A stretch of DNA of 6,556 bases from Chloroflexota bacterium (GCA_016200745.1 JACQEF010000134.1:1-6556), one strand, 5' to 3'. Positions 1 to 6,120 are shown, numbered from the stretch's first letter. Notes: a model not told the origin generated them from the sequence alone. Made by a program: numbers and translations.

Positions 1-336
1 GGCTCCTGTCTCGTCGGGCGGGATCTGGTTCACCCCGATCCGGCGGCGGAAGACCCAGTAGGTCCAGCCCTGGTAGAGCAGGACGAGCGGGGTGAAGATG
101 ACCGCCACGACGGTCATGATCGAGAGCGTGTACGAGGTCGAGGACGCGTTTGTCGTCGTCAGGCTGTAGGCCGGGTCGATCGTCGAGGGCATGACGTCCG
201 GGAAGAGCGCGACGAACAGGGCCACGACCGCGAGCCCGATCGTCGCGGCGCTGCCGGTGAACGCCCAGCCCTCGCGCCCGAACCGGGTCCGGCCGGCTCC
301 GGCGGCGACGGAGCCGAACGCCCCGCCGCGTTCGCG
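1..336 (-). pseudogene. cydB: Second cydB copy, 3' part only (5'-truncated; runs off window)
   Basis: Read on the minus strand, this stretch is open without stops and encodes the C-terminal part of a cytochrome bd oxidase subunit II. It includes the strongly conserved LLYQGWTYWVF segment followed by three arginines. Positions 10-273 align without gaps to 1089-1352 of the intact cydB (its residues 246-333). By hand count this is 71 of 88 residues identical and about 86% of bases identical. From 274 to about 336 the similarity is weaker (an RG..GS.AA pattern appears in both, with about 10 residues missing here), and then it stops. The first ~235 residues of a CydB, including the quinol-oxidase signature near D25 and D54, are absent, and no start codon fits. 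The true C-terminus lies beyond the left edge. It could be a broken duplicate, the end of a rearranged second cyd operon, or an assembly chimera with a related strain. The identity as cydB is sure; the biological status is not. Confidence 0.85.
41..99. repeat. Left arm of 59-base identical inverted repeat (cydB coding)
   Basis: This is the exact reverse complement of 1263-1321 in the intact cydB. Both arms encode the last transmembrane segment and the start of the cytoplasmic tail of CydB. The rest of the two copies differs at about 37 of 264 aligned bases, so an unbroken identical run of 59 is long for the background. It may reflect strong local constraint, gene conversion, or a read-assembly join. 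Confidence 0.9.
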
Positions 337-340
337 TATT

Positions 341-346
341 GAGGAG
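341..346 (+). promoter_or_regulatory. cydB ribosome binding site
   Basis: GAGGAG lies 7 bases before the ATG at 354, an ideal Shine-Dalgarno placement. It sets the cydB start and rules out the in-frame TTG at 339, which would put the binding site inside the coding region. A TGA at 340-342 overlaps it and could be the leftover stop codon of an upstream gene (see findings). Confidence 0.8.
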
Positions 347-353
347 CGTCGAG

Positions 354-1373
354 ATGGAGCTCACGACGATCTGGTTCGCATTGATCGCGTTCCTGTGGAT
401 CGGCTATCTCGTGCTCGAGGGCTTCGATTTCGGGGTCGGGATCCTGCTGCCGGTCATCGGCCGGAGCGATCGGGAGCGGCGTGCCGTGATCGCCACGATC
501 GGCCCGGTCTGGGACGGCAACGAGGTATGGGTGCTGGTCGCCGGTGGCGCGACCTTCGCGGCCTTCCCCGAGTGGTACGCGACGCTGTTCAGCGGCTTCT
601 ACCTGCCACTCTTCCTGATCCTCGTCGCGCTGATCATCCGCGGCGTGGCCTTCGAGTTCCGGGGCAAGCGAAGCGATGCCTCGTGGCGGCTCCGCTGGGA
701 CGCCGCGATCTTCATCGGCTCGCTGGTGCCGGCGATCCTGTGGGGCGTAGCGTTCGCCAACATCGTGGCCGGCGTCCCGATCGACGCCAGGCACGAGTTC
801 ACCGGCGACCTGTTCACGCTGCTCAACCCGGACGGGCTGCTCGGCGGGCTCACCACGCTCGGGCTGTTCGTGACCCACGGCGCGGTGTTCCTGGCGCTCA
901 AGACGACCGGCGAGCTGCGCGCCCGCGCGAACCGGACGGCCGCCATGGCCGGCCTGGTCACCGCGGTCGTTGCGGTCGCCTTCCTGGCCTGGACCCAGCA
1001 GCAGCGCGGCGACACCGGCTCGCTCGCGGCGTCCGTGGTCGCGGCGGTCGCGCTGGTCGGCGCGTTGGCGGCCAACCGTCTCGGACGCGAGGGCTGGGCG
1101 TTCATCGGCACGGCCGTGACGATCGCGCTGGCCGTGGTGGCGCTCTTCGCCGCGCTCTTCCCGGACGTCATGCCCTCGAGCACCGATGCCGCCTTCAGCC
1201 TGACGACGACCAACGCGTCCTCGACCGAGTACACGCTCCAGATCATGACCGTGGTCGCAGTGATCTTCACCCCGCTCGTCCTGCTCTACCAGGGCTGGAC
1301 CTACTGGGTCTTCCGCCGCCGCGTCGCGCTCGACCAGCTCCCGCATGACGAAGGGGTCGAAGGCGCCGCCTGA
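354..1373 (+). CDS. cydB: Cytochrome bd quinol oxidase subunit II (CydB)
   Basis: Membrane subunit of cytochrome bd oxidase, which pairs with the heme-bearing CydA to reduce oxygen to water with electrons from the quinol pool. The 339-residue product has about eight to nine hydrophobic helices. It carries the family motifs EGFDFGVG (residues 22-29, acidic D25), GPVWDGNEVW (50-59, acidic D54), FSGFYLPLFLILVALIIRG in the third helical region and LLYQGWTYWVF near the C-terminus. Length is normal for the shorter actinobacterial-type CydB. The ATG is chosen for the GAGGAG site 7 bases upstream. The gene is followed after 27 bases by cydD in the same orientation, so cydBDC is probably one transcript. 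The partner gene cydA, usually directly upstream, is missing: an inverted cydB fragment lies there instead. No promoter could be recognised in the 17 bases between the fragment and the start. Confidence 0.96.
   Translation: MELTTIWFALIAFLWIGYLVLEGFDFGVGILLPVIGRSDRERRAVIATIGPVWDGNEVWVLVAGGATFAAFPEWYATLFSGFYLPLFLILVALIIRGVAFEFRGKRSDASWRLRWDAAIFIGSLVPAILWGVAFANIVAGVPIDARHEFTGDLFTLLNPDGLLGGLTTLGLFVTHGAVFLALKTTGELRARANRTAAMAGLVTAVVAVAFLAWTQQQRGDTGSLAASVVAAVALVGALAANRLGREGWAFIGTAVTIALAVVALFAALFPDVMPSSTDAAFSLTTTNASSTEYTLQIMTVVAVIFTPLVLLYQGWTYWVFRRRVALDQLPHDEGVEGAA
1263..1321. repeat. Right arm of 59-base identical inverted repeat (inside cydB)
   Basis: This is the reverse complement of positions 41-99, within the last helix and tail of intact CydB. 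The two arms are about 1.2 kb apart. Confidence 0.9.
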
Positions 1374-1400
1374 CGAGCGCCGTCGCACGATTCGTCCGTC

Positions 1401-3134
1401 GTGACGCCGCTCGATCGCCGCCTGCTCCGGATCGCTCGCGCCGCCGTCGCCTACCTGCTGGTCACGATCCTGCTCGGCCTGCTCGCGGCAGGGCTGGCGA
1501 TCGGCCAGGCCGCGTTGCTCGCCGACGCGGTCAGCTCGGCCTTCCTCGGCGGGGCGGGCCTCGACACGCTCGGTGGGACCCTCGCCGCCCTTGCGCTGGT
1601 GCTGGCCGTGCGAGCCGTGACCGCGTGGGCCCAGGACGCCAGCGCCCATCGCGCGGCCGCGGCGGTCAAGACGCGGCTCCGGGCAGCGATCCTCGAACGC
1701 GGCGTCCAGCTCCGGGCGGGACGATGGGCGGGACCGGGATCGGGCGAGATCGTGGCGCTGGCGACCCGCGGCGTCGACGCGCTCGACGCTTACTACGCGC
1801 GGTACCTGCCGCAGCTCCCGCTCGCCGCGATCGTGCCGGTCGCGGTGGTCGCCGCGATCGCCGGGTCGGACCTCGTCGCGGCCCTCACGGTCGGGCTGAC
1901 CGTGCCGCTGATCGTGGTGTTCATGGTCCTCATCGGCCGCGCGGTCGAGCGGCACCGCCGCCGGCGCTGGCAGGCGCTGACCCGGCTCGCCCGCCACTTC
2001 CTCGACGTCGTCCAGGGCCTGCCCACGCTCAAGGTGTTCGGCCGGGCCAAGGCCCAGGTCGCGTCGCTCGAACGGGTCACGGACGCCTACCGGGTCGAGA
2101 CGATGGCGTCGCTCCGGATCGCGTTCCTGTCCGCCTTCGCGCTCGAGTTCTTTGCCACGCTGTCCGTCGCGCTCGTCGCGGTCGGGATCGGGATCCGGCT
2201 CGTCGAGGGCAGCCTCGACCTCCGAACCGGGTTGTTCGTGCTCATCCTCGCGCCCGAGGCGTATTTGCCGCTCCGCCAGCTTGGGCTCCACTTCCACGCG
2301 AGCGAGGAAGGGCGTTCGGCGATGCGGGCTGCGTTCGAGCTCATCGACACGCCGGCCGAGCGCCTGCGGGCCGAGCGGCTGCGGGCCGAGCGGCTGCCGG
2401 CCGAGCGGCTGCCGGCCGAGCGGCCGACGACCCTGCCCGATCTGCGGACCGCGACCCTCCGCGTGGAGGGGGTGACCGTCCGCCAGCCAGGCCGCGCGCT
2501 CCTCGCGCCCGACGGCGCGTCGTTCGCGATCCGTGCCGGAGAAATCGTGGCCCTCACCGGCGCGAACGGGGCCGGCAAGAGCACGCTGCTCGCGGCGATC
2601 CTCGGGCTGGCCGGGATCGACGGCGGGACGATCACGCTGGTCGCCGACGACGGTGCGACCATGCCGCTCGCCGAGCTCGACCCACGGCTCTGGCGCCGCC
2701 ACGTCGCCTGGGTGCCGCAGACCCCGTTCCTCGCGGCGGGGACCCTCGCCGACAACGTCCGGCTCGTCGCGCCGGGGGCCTCGGACGTGGCGATCCGGGA
2801 GGCACTCGACGCCGTCGGGCTCGACCGGTTTGACCCGTCGCTCGAGCTCGGTGAGGGCGGGCTCGGCCTGTCGAGCGGCGAGCGGCGGCGGGTGGCGGTC
2901 GCGCGCGCCCTTGCCCGCGACCCGGCCCTGCTGCTCGTCGACGAGCCGACCGCGGGCCTCGATGACGAGACCGAGCAGGTCGTGCTGGCGGCAATCGTGC
3001 GCCGCGCGCGTGGGGCCCGATCGATGGTGGTGCTCGTGGCCCACCGGCCCGCGGCGATCGCGGTCGCGGACCGTGAGGTGCGCCTGTCGGCCCGCGCCGA
3101 CCCCGAGGCCCTCGACGGGACGGCTGCCGCATGA
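1401..3134 (+). CDS. cydD: ABC transporter CydD for cytochrome bd assembly
   Basis: A 577-residue half-transporter with an N-terminal membrane domain (about 1-310, six predicted helices) and a C-terminal ATPase domain (about 350-577). With CydC it forms the CydDC heterodimer required for cytochrome bd maturation. The E. coli complex has been reported to move cysteine/glutathione and, more recently, heme. Visible ATPase motifs are Walker A GANGAGKST (387-395), Q-loop WVPQTPF, signature LSSGE (490-494, departing from LSGGQ), Walker B LLLVDEP with catalytic pair D514/E515, D-loop AGLD and H-loop H548. The linker at 319-342 is built of a repeated AERL(R/P) unit. The start is GTG, the only start codon in frame after the cydB stop. 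No good Shine-Dalgarno precedes it, which suggests coupling to cydB translation. It overlaps cydC by four bases (ATGA). Position after cydB and before cydC supports CydD over a generic exporter. Confidence 0.93.
   Translation: MTPLDRRLLRIARAAVAYLLVTILLGLLAAGLAIGQAALLADAVSSAFLGGAGLDTLGGTLAALALVLAVRAVTAWAQDASAHRAAAAVKTRLRAAILERGVQLRAGRWAGPGSGEIVALATRGVDALDAYYARYLPQLPLAAIVPVAVVAAIAGSDLVAALTVGLTVPLIVVFMVLIGRAVERHRRRRWQALTRLARHFLDVVQGLPTLKVFGRAKAQVASLERVTDAYRVETMASLRIAFLSAFALEFFATLSVALVAVGIGIRLVEGSLDLRTGLFVLILAPEAYLPLRQLGLHFHASEEGRSAMRAAFELIDTPAERLRAERLRAERLPAERLPAERPTTLPDLRTATLRVEGVTVRQPGRALLAPDGASFAIRAGEIVALTGANGAGKSTLLAAILGLAGIDGGTITLVADDGATMPLAELDPRLWRRHVAWVPQTPFLAAGTLADNVRLVAPGASDVAIREALDAVGLDRFDPSLELGEGGLGLSSGERRRVAVARALARDPALLLVDEPTAGLDDETEQVVLAAIVRRARGARSMVVLVAHRPAAIAVADREVRLSARADPEALDGTAAA
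2355..2426 (+). repeat. 15-bp tandem repeat in cydD linker (4 units plus partial)
   Basis: Four head-to-tail 15-base units (GCCGAGCGSCTGCSG) run at 2355-2369, 2370-2384, 2385-2399 and 2400-2414, with a partial fifth to 2426. Being a multiple of three, they keep frame and encode AERLR, AERLR, AERLP, AERLP, AERP (residues 319-342), between the membrane and ATPase domains. Units 3 and 4 are identical at the base level, and units 1 and 2 differ by one base, which suggests recent slippage. Confidence 0.9.
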
Positions 3135-4843
3135 TCGGGGAGGTACTCCGGCTGGGCGGCGCCGTGCGTGGCCGGCTGGCGCTGTCGCTCCTCGCCGGCA
3201 CCGGCGCTGCGGCGTCCGCCGTGGCGCTCACCGGGACCTCGGCCTGGCTCATCTCGCGGGCCGCCGAGCAGCCGCCGATCCTGTACTTGATGGTCGCGAT
3301 CGTTGCCGTCCGCGCGTTCGGGGTGTCGCGGGGCGCGCTCCGCTACGCCGAACGGCTGCCGGCGCACGACGCGTCGCTGCGGATCCTGGCCGCGGTCAGG
3401 TCGCGCACCTACCGGCGCCTGGAACGGCTCGCGCCGGCCGGCCTCGCCGAGCACCGCTCGGGCGACCTGCTGTCGCGCCTGGTCGCGGACGTCGACAGCC
3501 TCGTCGACCTGTGGCCGCGGGTCGTGCTCCCGATTGCGATCGCGACGGCCGTCTGCGCGGGCACGGTGCTCGTCGTCGCGGCGCTCGTGCCGTTCGCCGG
3601 GCTGGCACTGGCGGTGACCCTGCTCGTCGCGGGCGTCGGGGCGCCGCTGGCCGGCTGGATCGTGGCCCGACGGTCGGAGGCCCGGATCGCACCGGCGCGC
3701 GGGGCCCTGTCGGCCGCCGCGCTCGACCTTCTGCAGGCCGCGCCCGAGCTCGTCGCGGCCGATGTGGACGGCCGCGAGCTGGCGCGCCTGGCCGTGCTGT
3801 CGTCGCGGCTCCAGGACGCGGAGGCACGGTCGGCGACCGGCGCCGGGACGGGAATCCTGGTCGCGGCGCTGTCGAGCGGCGCCGCCGTCTGGATGGCACT
3901 CCTTGCCGGCGTCCTCGCCGTACGGGCCGGCGGGATCGGCGGGGTGGCCCTGGCCGTGGTCGTCCTGCTCCCGATCGCCACGCACGAGCTGGTGGGCGGC
4001 CTGGCGCCGGTCGCCCAGCAGATCACCCGGCTGCGGAGCGCGGCCGATCGACTCGGCGGCGTCCTCGGCCGGCCGGACCCGGTCGCCGAGCCGCCGGAAC
4101 CGGCGGCGCTCCCGGCGGGCCCGTACGGGATCCGGATCCGCGGCCTCGGCGCGCGCTATGCGCCCGACGGGCCCGACGTCCTCGACGGCGTGGACTTCGA
4201 GCTCGGGGCGGGGGAGCGGGCGCTCGTCACCGGCCCGAGCGGATCGGGCAAGAGCACGCTCGCGGCGGTCCTGCTCCGCTTCCTGGATCCGTCAGCCGGC
4301 TCCGCCGAGCTGGTAGCGCCGTCCGGCCCCGTCGACATCCGCCAGCTGGCCGGAGACGACGTCCGTCGCGTGGTGGGGTTGTGCGCCCAGGACGCGCCCC
4401 TGTTCGATTCGACGATCGCCGAGAACGTCCGGCTGGCACGACCCGACGCCACCGACGACGAGGTCCTCGACGCCCTTCGGCAGGCGCACCTGGCGGACTG
4501 GATCGAGACGCTGCCCGACCGGCTCGGCACATTCGTCGGCGAATCCGGCGCGCGGCTCTCGGGCGGACAGCGCCAGCGGATCGAGCTCGCCCGGTCGATC
4601 CTCGCCGATCGCCCGATCCTGATCTTCGACGAGCCCACCGAGCACCTGGACGAGGCGACCGCGGCGGCGCTGACCGCCGATCTGCTGGCGGCCGCCCACG
4701 GCCGTACGGCGATCTTCATCACGCACCGCGCCGAACTGATGGCCGCGGTCCGGCCGCAGGCGACCCTCGATCTCGCGCGCCGATCGCACGGACGCGACGC
4801 CGCCGCGTCAGCCGGGGGCGCCGCCGCCGTGTCTGCCCCCTGA
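3131..4843 (+). CDS. cydC: ABC transporter CydC for cytochrome bd assembly
   Basis: A 570-residue half-transporter and partner of CydD in the inner-membrane complex needed to build cytochrome bd oxidase. The membrane domain (about 1-310) contains features usual in CydC: TGTSAWLISRAAEQPP near the N-terminus, the RAFGVSRGALRYAERL segment, and LLSRLVADVDSLVDLWPRVVLP. The ATPase domain (about 335-545) has Walker A GPSGSGKST (368-376), Q-loop CAQDAPLF, a canonical signature LSGGQRQR (476-483), Walker B ILIFDEP with D500/E501, and H-loop H532. All catalytic residues are intact. The ATG overlaps the cydD stop as ATGA, so the two are translationally coupled and made in equal amounts. The last ~25 residues (Ala/Gly-rich) are probably disordered. 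It ends directly against a convergent small gene, with the two stop codons forming TGATCA. Confidence 0.94.
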   Translation: MIGEVLRLGGAVRGRLALSLLAGTGAAASAVALTGTSAWLISRAAEQPPILYLMVAIVAVRAFGVSRGALRYAERLPAHDASLRILAAVRSRTYRRLERLAPAGLAEHRSGDLLSRLVADVDSLVDLWPRVVLPIAIATAVCAGTVLVVAALVPFAGLALAVTLLVAGVGAPLAGWIVARRSEARIAPARGALSAAALDLLQAAPELVAADVDGRELARLAVLSSRLQDAEARSATGAGTGILVAALSSGAAVWMALLAGVLAVRAGGIGGVALAVVVLLPIATHELVGGLAPVAQQITRLRSAADRLGGVLGRPDPVAEPPEPAALPAGPYGIRIRGLGARYAPDGPDVLDGVDFELGAGERALVTGPSGSGKSTLAAVLLRFLDPSAGSAELVAPSGPVDIRQLAGDDVRRVVGLCAQDAPLFDSTIAENVRLARPDATDDEVLDALRQAHLADWIETLPDRLGTFVGESGARLSGGQRQRIELARSILADRPILIFDEPTEHLDEATAAALTADLLAAAHGRTAIFITHRAELMAAVRPQATLDLARRSHGRDAAASAGGAAAVSAP

Positions 4844-4846
4844 TCA
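4841..4846. other. Abutting convergent stop codons (TGATCA)
   Basis: The cydC stop TGA (4841-4843) and the minus-strand stop TGA of the small gene (4846-4844) sit back to back, so there is no intergenic space between the two convergent transcription units. Confidence 0.8.
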
Positions 4847-5056
4847 GCCCCGGTCGGGCTGACCCGTCAGCCGGTCCAGCACCCGGCGGAGGCGACCGGG
4901 CCGCTCGGGCTCCGGCTCCCGCTCGGAATCCTCGGGTTCGGCGGGCTCGTCCAGGTAGTCGTCGCTGAGCGTCTTCAGCGGGACCGGCACGAGCAGGTCC
5001 GGGCCGAGAAACGCCCCGGCGCTCTGCTCCGGACGACGACGCTGCGATCGACTCAT
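4844..5056 (-). CDS. Small charged hypothetical protein (70 aa)
   Basis: No family recognised. The 70-residue product has a basic start (MSRSQRRRP), a short hydrophobic middle (AGAFLGPDLLVPVPLKTL), an acidic Glu/Asp/Pro-rich stretch (about 31-52) and a basic tail (RPGRLRRVLDRL). There is no signal peptide or membrane helix, so a small, partly disordered cytoplasmic protein is likely. The ATG at 5056 is preferred because GAGG lies 7 bases upstream. The alternative is TTG at 5113, giving 89 residues, which overlaps the tetR stop as TTGA and would imply translational coupling. Lying directly downstream of tetR on the same strand, it may be cotranscribed with it. It converges on cydC with no spacer. 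It is a probable gene because the frame is open, fills the gap exactly and has amino-acid composition unlike a random GC-rich frame. Confidence 0.6.
   Translation of the reverse strand: MSRSQRRRPEQSAGAFLGPDLLVPVPLKTLSDDYLDEPAEPEDSEREPEPERPGRLRRVLDRLTGQPDRG
4857..4872. terminator. Short perfect hairpin just past the cydC stop (possible terminator)
   Basis: GGCTGA (4857-4862), loop CCCG, TCAGCC (4867-4872) gives a six-pair stem 13 bases after the cydC stop. It could help end cydBDC transcription. There is no T-run, and it lies inside the 3' end of the opposing small gene, so chance or coding constraint is equally possible. Confidence 0.25.
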
Positions 5057-5109
5057 CGGCGCGCCTCGCTGCTGCGTGGCCCAACGCTGCGCCCGGGCTT
5101 CCTTGGCGG

Positions 5110-5685
5110 TCAAGGGCCGAAGGGCGACTCCTCGCGGATGGCGCGCGTCAGCCGCTCGACGCCGAAGTCGAAGGCCTCGTCCACGTCGCCGCCCAGCCGG
5201 AACGCCCCGGCCAGCTCCATGTTCAGGAAGCCATTCGCCCAGGCAACCACCGTCCTGGCCGCGTCGAGGGCGTGCCGCTCGCCGGCAAGCTCGGCGGCGG
5301 TCCGGAGGAGGGCGTCGGCCGACCTGGCGTTGACTTGCGGGTCGACGCGAGCATCGTCGGGCAGGCGATCGAACAGGAGGTGATAGGCCTCGGGATGCGC
5401 GAGCGCCCAGGCGCGGAACGCGACCGCGATCGCGCGCAGCCCAGCCGCTGGGTCCTTTGCGGTTGCGGCCGCGTCGAGCGTGTGCGCGAGCTCGATCGCG
5501 ACGTCGTTCGCGATGAGCCGGACCAGCTCGCTCCGCCCACGGACCCGCTTGTAGAGCGACGGCGCGCGAACGCCGACCGCGGCCGCGACCCGCGACATCG
5601 TCAGGGCCTCGAGCCCGTCCGCGTCCAGAATGGCGCGACCCGCGGCGACGATCGCGTCGGTCGAGGTGCGGGCCGGTGTCGGCAT
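5110..5685 (-). CDS. TetR/AcrR-family transcriptional regulator
   Basis: A 191-residue ligand-responsive DNA-binding repressor type. The N-terminal helix-turn-helix is clear: IVAAGRAILDADGLEALTMSRVA (about 12-34) then the recognition region VGVRAPSLYKRVRGRSEL (37-54), in the classic TetR layout. The C-terminal part (about 70-185) has RAWALAHPEAYHLLFDR, as in the WHG-type TetR ligand domain. The ATG at 5685 is chosen because it starts just before the usual short arm of the HTH. GGAG lies 11 bases upstream, a slightly long spacing. A longer in-frame start at 5775 would overlap the divergent gene and its promoter and is rejected. The gene is divergent from the DUF2568/hydrolase pair, with 58 bases between starts, and a palindrome in that gap is the likely operator. 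The inducing ligand cannot be read from the sequence. Confidence 0.93.
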   Translation of the reverse strand: MPTPARTSTDAIVAAGRAILDADGLEALTMSRVAAAVGVRAPSLYKRVRGRSELVRLIANDVAIELAHTLDAAATAKDPAAGLRAIAVAFRAWALAHPEAYHLLFDRLPDDARVDPQVNARSADALLRTAAELAGERHALDAARTVVAWANGFLNMELAGAFRLGGDVDEAFDFGVERLTRAIREESPFGP

Positions 5686-5707
5686 GGTGCAGCGGTCTCC
5701 ATGGCTA

Positions 5708-5737
5708 TTGACAGTAGCTATGATGGCTACGTAGTAT
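5708..5737 (+). promoter_or_regulatory. Promoter of the DUF2568/hydrolase pair, giving a leaderless mRNA
   Basis: A perfect TTGACA -35 box (5708-5713), an 18-base spacer and a TAGTAT -10 box (5732-5737, four of six consensus bases) precede the ATG at 5744 by only six bases. A usual start point 7-8 bases past the -10 falls on or next to the A of the ATG. No Shine-Dalgarno is present before this ATG. Both facts point to a leaderless transcript, which is common in actinobacteria. Confidence 0.6.
5714..5730. promoter_or_regulatory. Likely TetR operator (17-bp palindrome)
   Basis: GTAGCTATGATGGCTAC pairs at seven of eight positions about its centre (5722); only 5719/5725 mismatches. It fills the promoter spacer right after the TTGACA box, so a bound TetR dimer would block polymerase. 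An 8-bp perfect palindrome CTACGTAG (5727-5734) overlaps its right end and may extend the site. Assignment to the neighbouring TetR is inferred from position. Confidence 0.6.
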
Positions 5738-5738
5738 A
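5733..5738 (-). promoter_or_regulatory. Possible -10 box for tetR
   Basis: TATACT on the minus strand matches five of six consensus bases. It would start transcription near 5726, inside the palindrome, leaving a leader of about 40 bases before the tetR ATG. No convincing -35 box is seen. If correct, the same operator gives autorepression. Confidence 0.35.
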
Positions 5739-5743
5739 GCGAC

Positions 5744-6115
5744 ATGCTACTCGCAAACCTCGCCCTCCGGTTCATCGTCGAGCTCGTCGGCGTCGGATCG
5801 CTCGCCTACGTGGCGTACCAGGCGCCGCTCGATGGCGTCGCCAGGGTCGCGGTCACGGTGGCGGCCCCGCTGGCGTTCATCGTCGTCTGGGCCGTCGTGG
5901 TCGCCCCCAAGGCAACGAACGGGTTCAGCCAGCGGCAGCGCGACGCGATCGGCACCGGCTTGCTGGTGCTCGTCGCCGTGGCGCTCGGCCTGGCGGGGCA
6001 GATGGCCGCCGCCGCCGTCTTCGGTGCGATCGTGGTCGTCAACTGGGCGCTCGGCTTCGTCTTCGGCCAGGACGCGTCGGGCGCGATCGGATCGGCCGGC
6101 GGCCGGTCCCGCTAG
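5744..6115 (+). CDS. DUF2568 (YrdB-like) small membrane protein
   Basis: A 123-residue integral membrane protein of unknown function. Four hydrophobic helices are visible, at about 5-26, 34-55, 69-87 and 88-108. The family pattern is present: NLALRFIVELV at the N-terminus, a central W..VVAPKA motif (about 49-57) and a final VVNWALGFVF helix, as in DUF2568/YrdB-type proteins. Length is normal for the family. The tail is short and polar. The ATG at 5744 has no ribosome binding site, and a -10 box ends six bases before it, so it is likely translated from a leaderless message. The gene is divergent from tetR, whose probable operator sits in its promoter. A hydrolase gene follows after 16 bases, probably in the same transcript. 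Family assignment is by remembered motif pattern; the function is not known. Confidence 0.8.
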   Translation: MLLANLALRFIVELVGVGSLAYVAYQAPLDGVARVAVTVAAPLAFIVVWAVVVAPKATNGFSQRQRDAIGTGLLVLVAVALGLAGQMAAAAVFGAIVVVNWALGFVFGQDASGAIGSAGGRSR

Positions 6116-6120
6116 GAGTC

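Noticed and set aside
339..353. TTG at 339 as cydB start
   Set aside because: The GAGGAG binding site would fall inside the coding region; the ATG at 354 has ideal spacing and matches the usual CydB N-terminus.
191..1348. 385-codon plus-strand frame overlapping cydB
   Set aside because: Out-of-frame Arg/Ala/Pro-rich translation of cydB; the cydB frame has clear family motifs.
159..3044. 961-codon open frame on the minus strand, and a similar 632-codon one at 2087-3985
   Set aside because: Both lie antisense to conserved cyd genes and their products are low-complexity Arg/Asp/Glu/Gly/His-rich strings without domains. Such frames arise from GC-biased third codon positions.
1401..4843. Generic multidrug ABC exporter pair instead of cydDC
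   Set aside because: Position directly after cydB, coupled heterodimer layout and CydC-type membrane-domain motifs favour CydDC.
2533..4968. 811-codon plus-strand frame across cydD and cydC
   Set aside because: Arg/Pro/Gly-rich shadow crossing two real genes; no recognisable domain.
5272..5739. 155-codon plus-strand frame antisense to tetR
   Set aside because: Overlaps the convincing TetR gene; composition is that of a reverse-frame shadow.
5686..5775. Longer tetR start at 5775
   Set aside because: The added 30 residues precede the normal TetR arm, overlap the divergent gene's start and promoter, and are not family-like.
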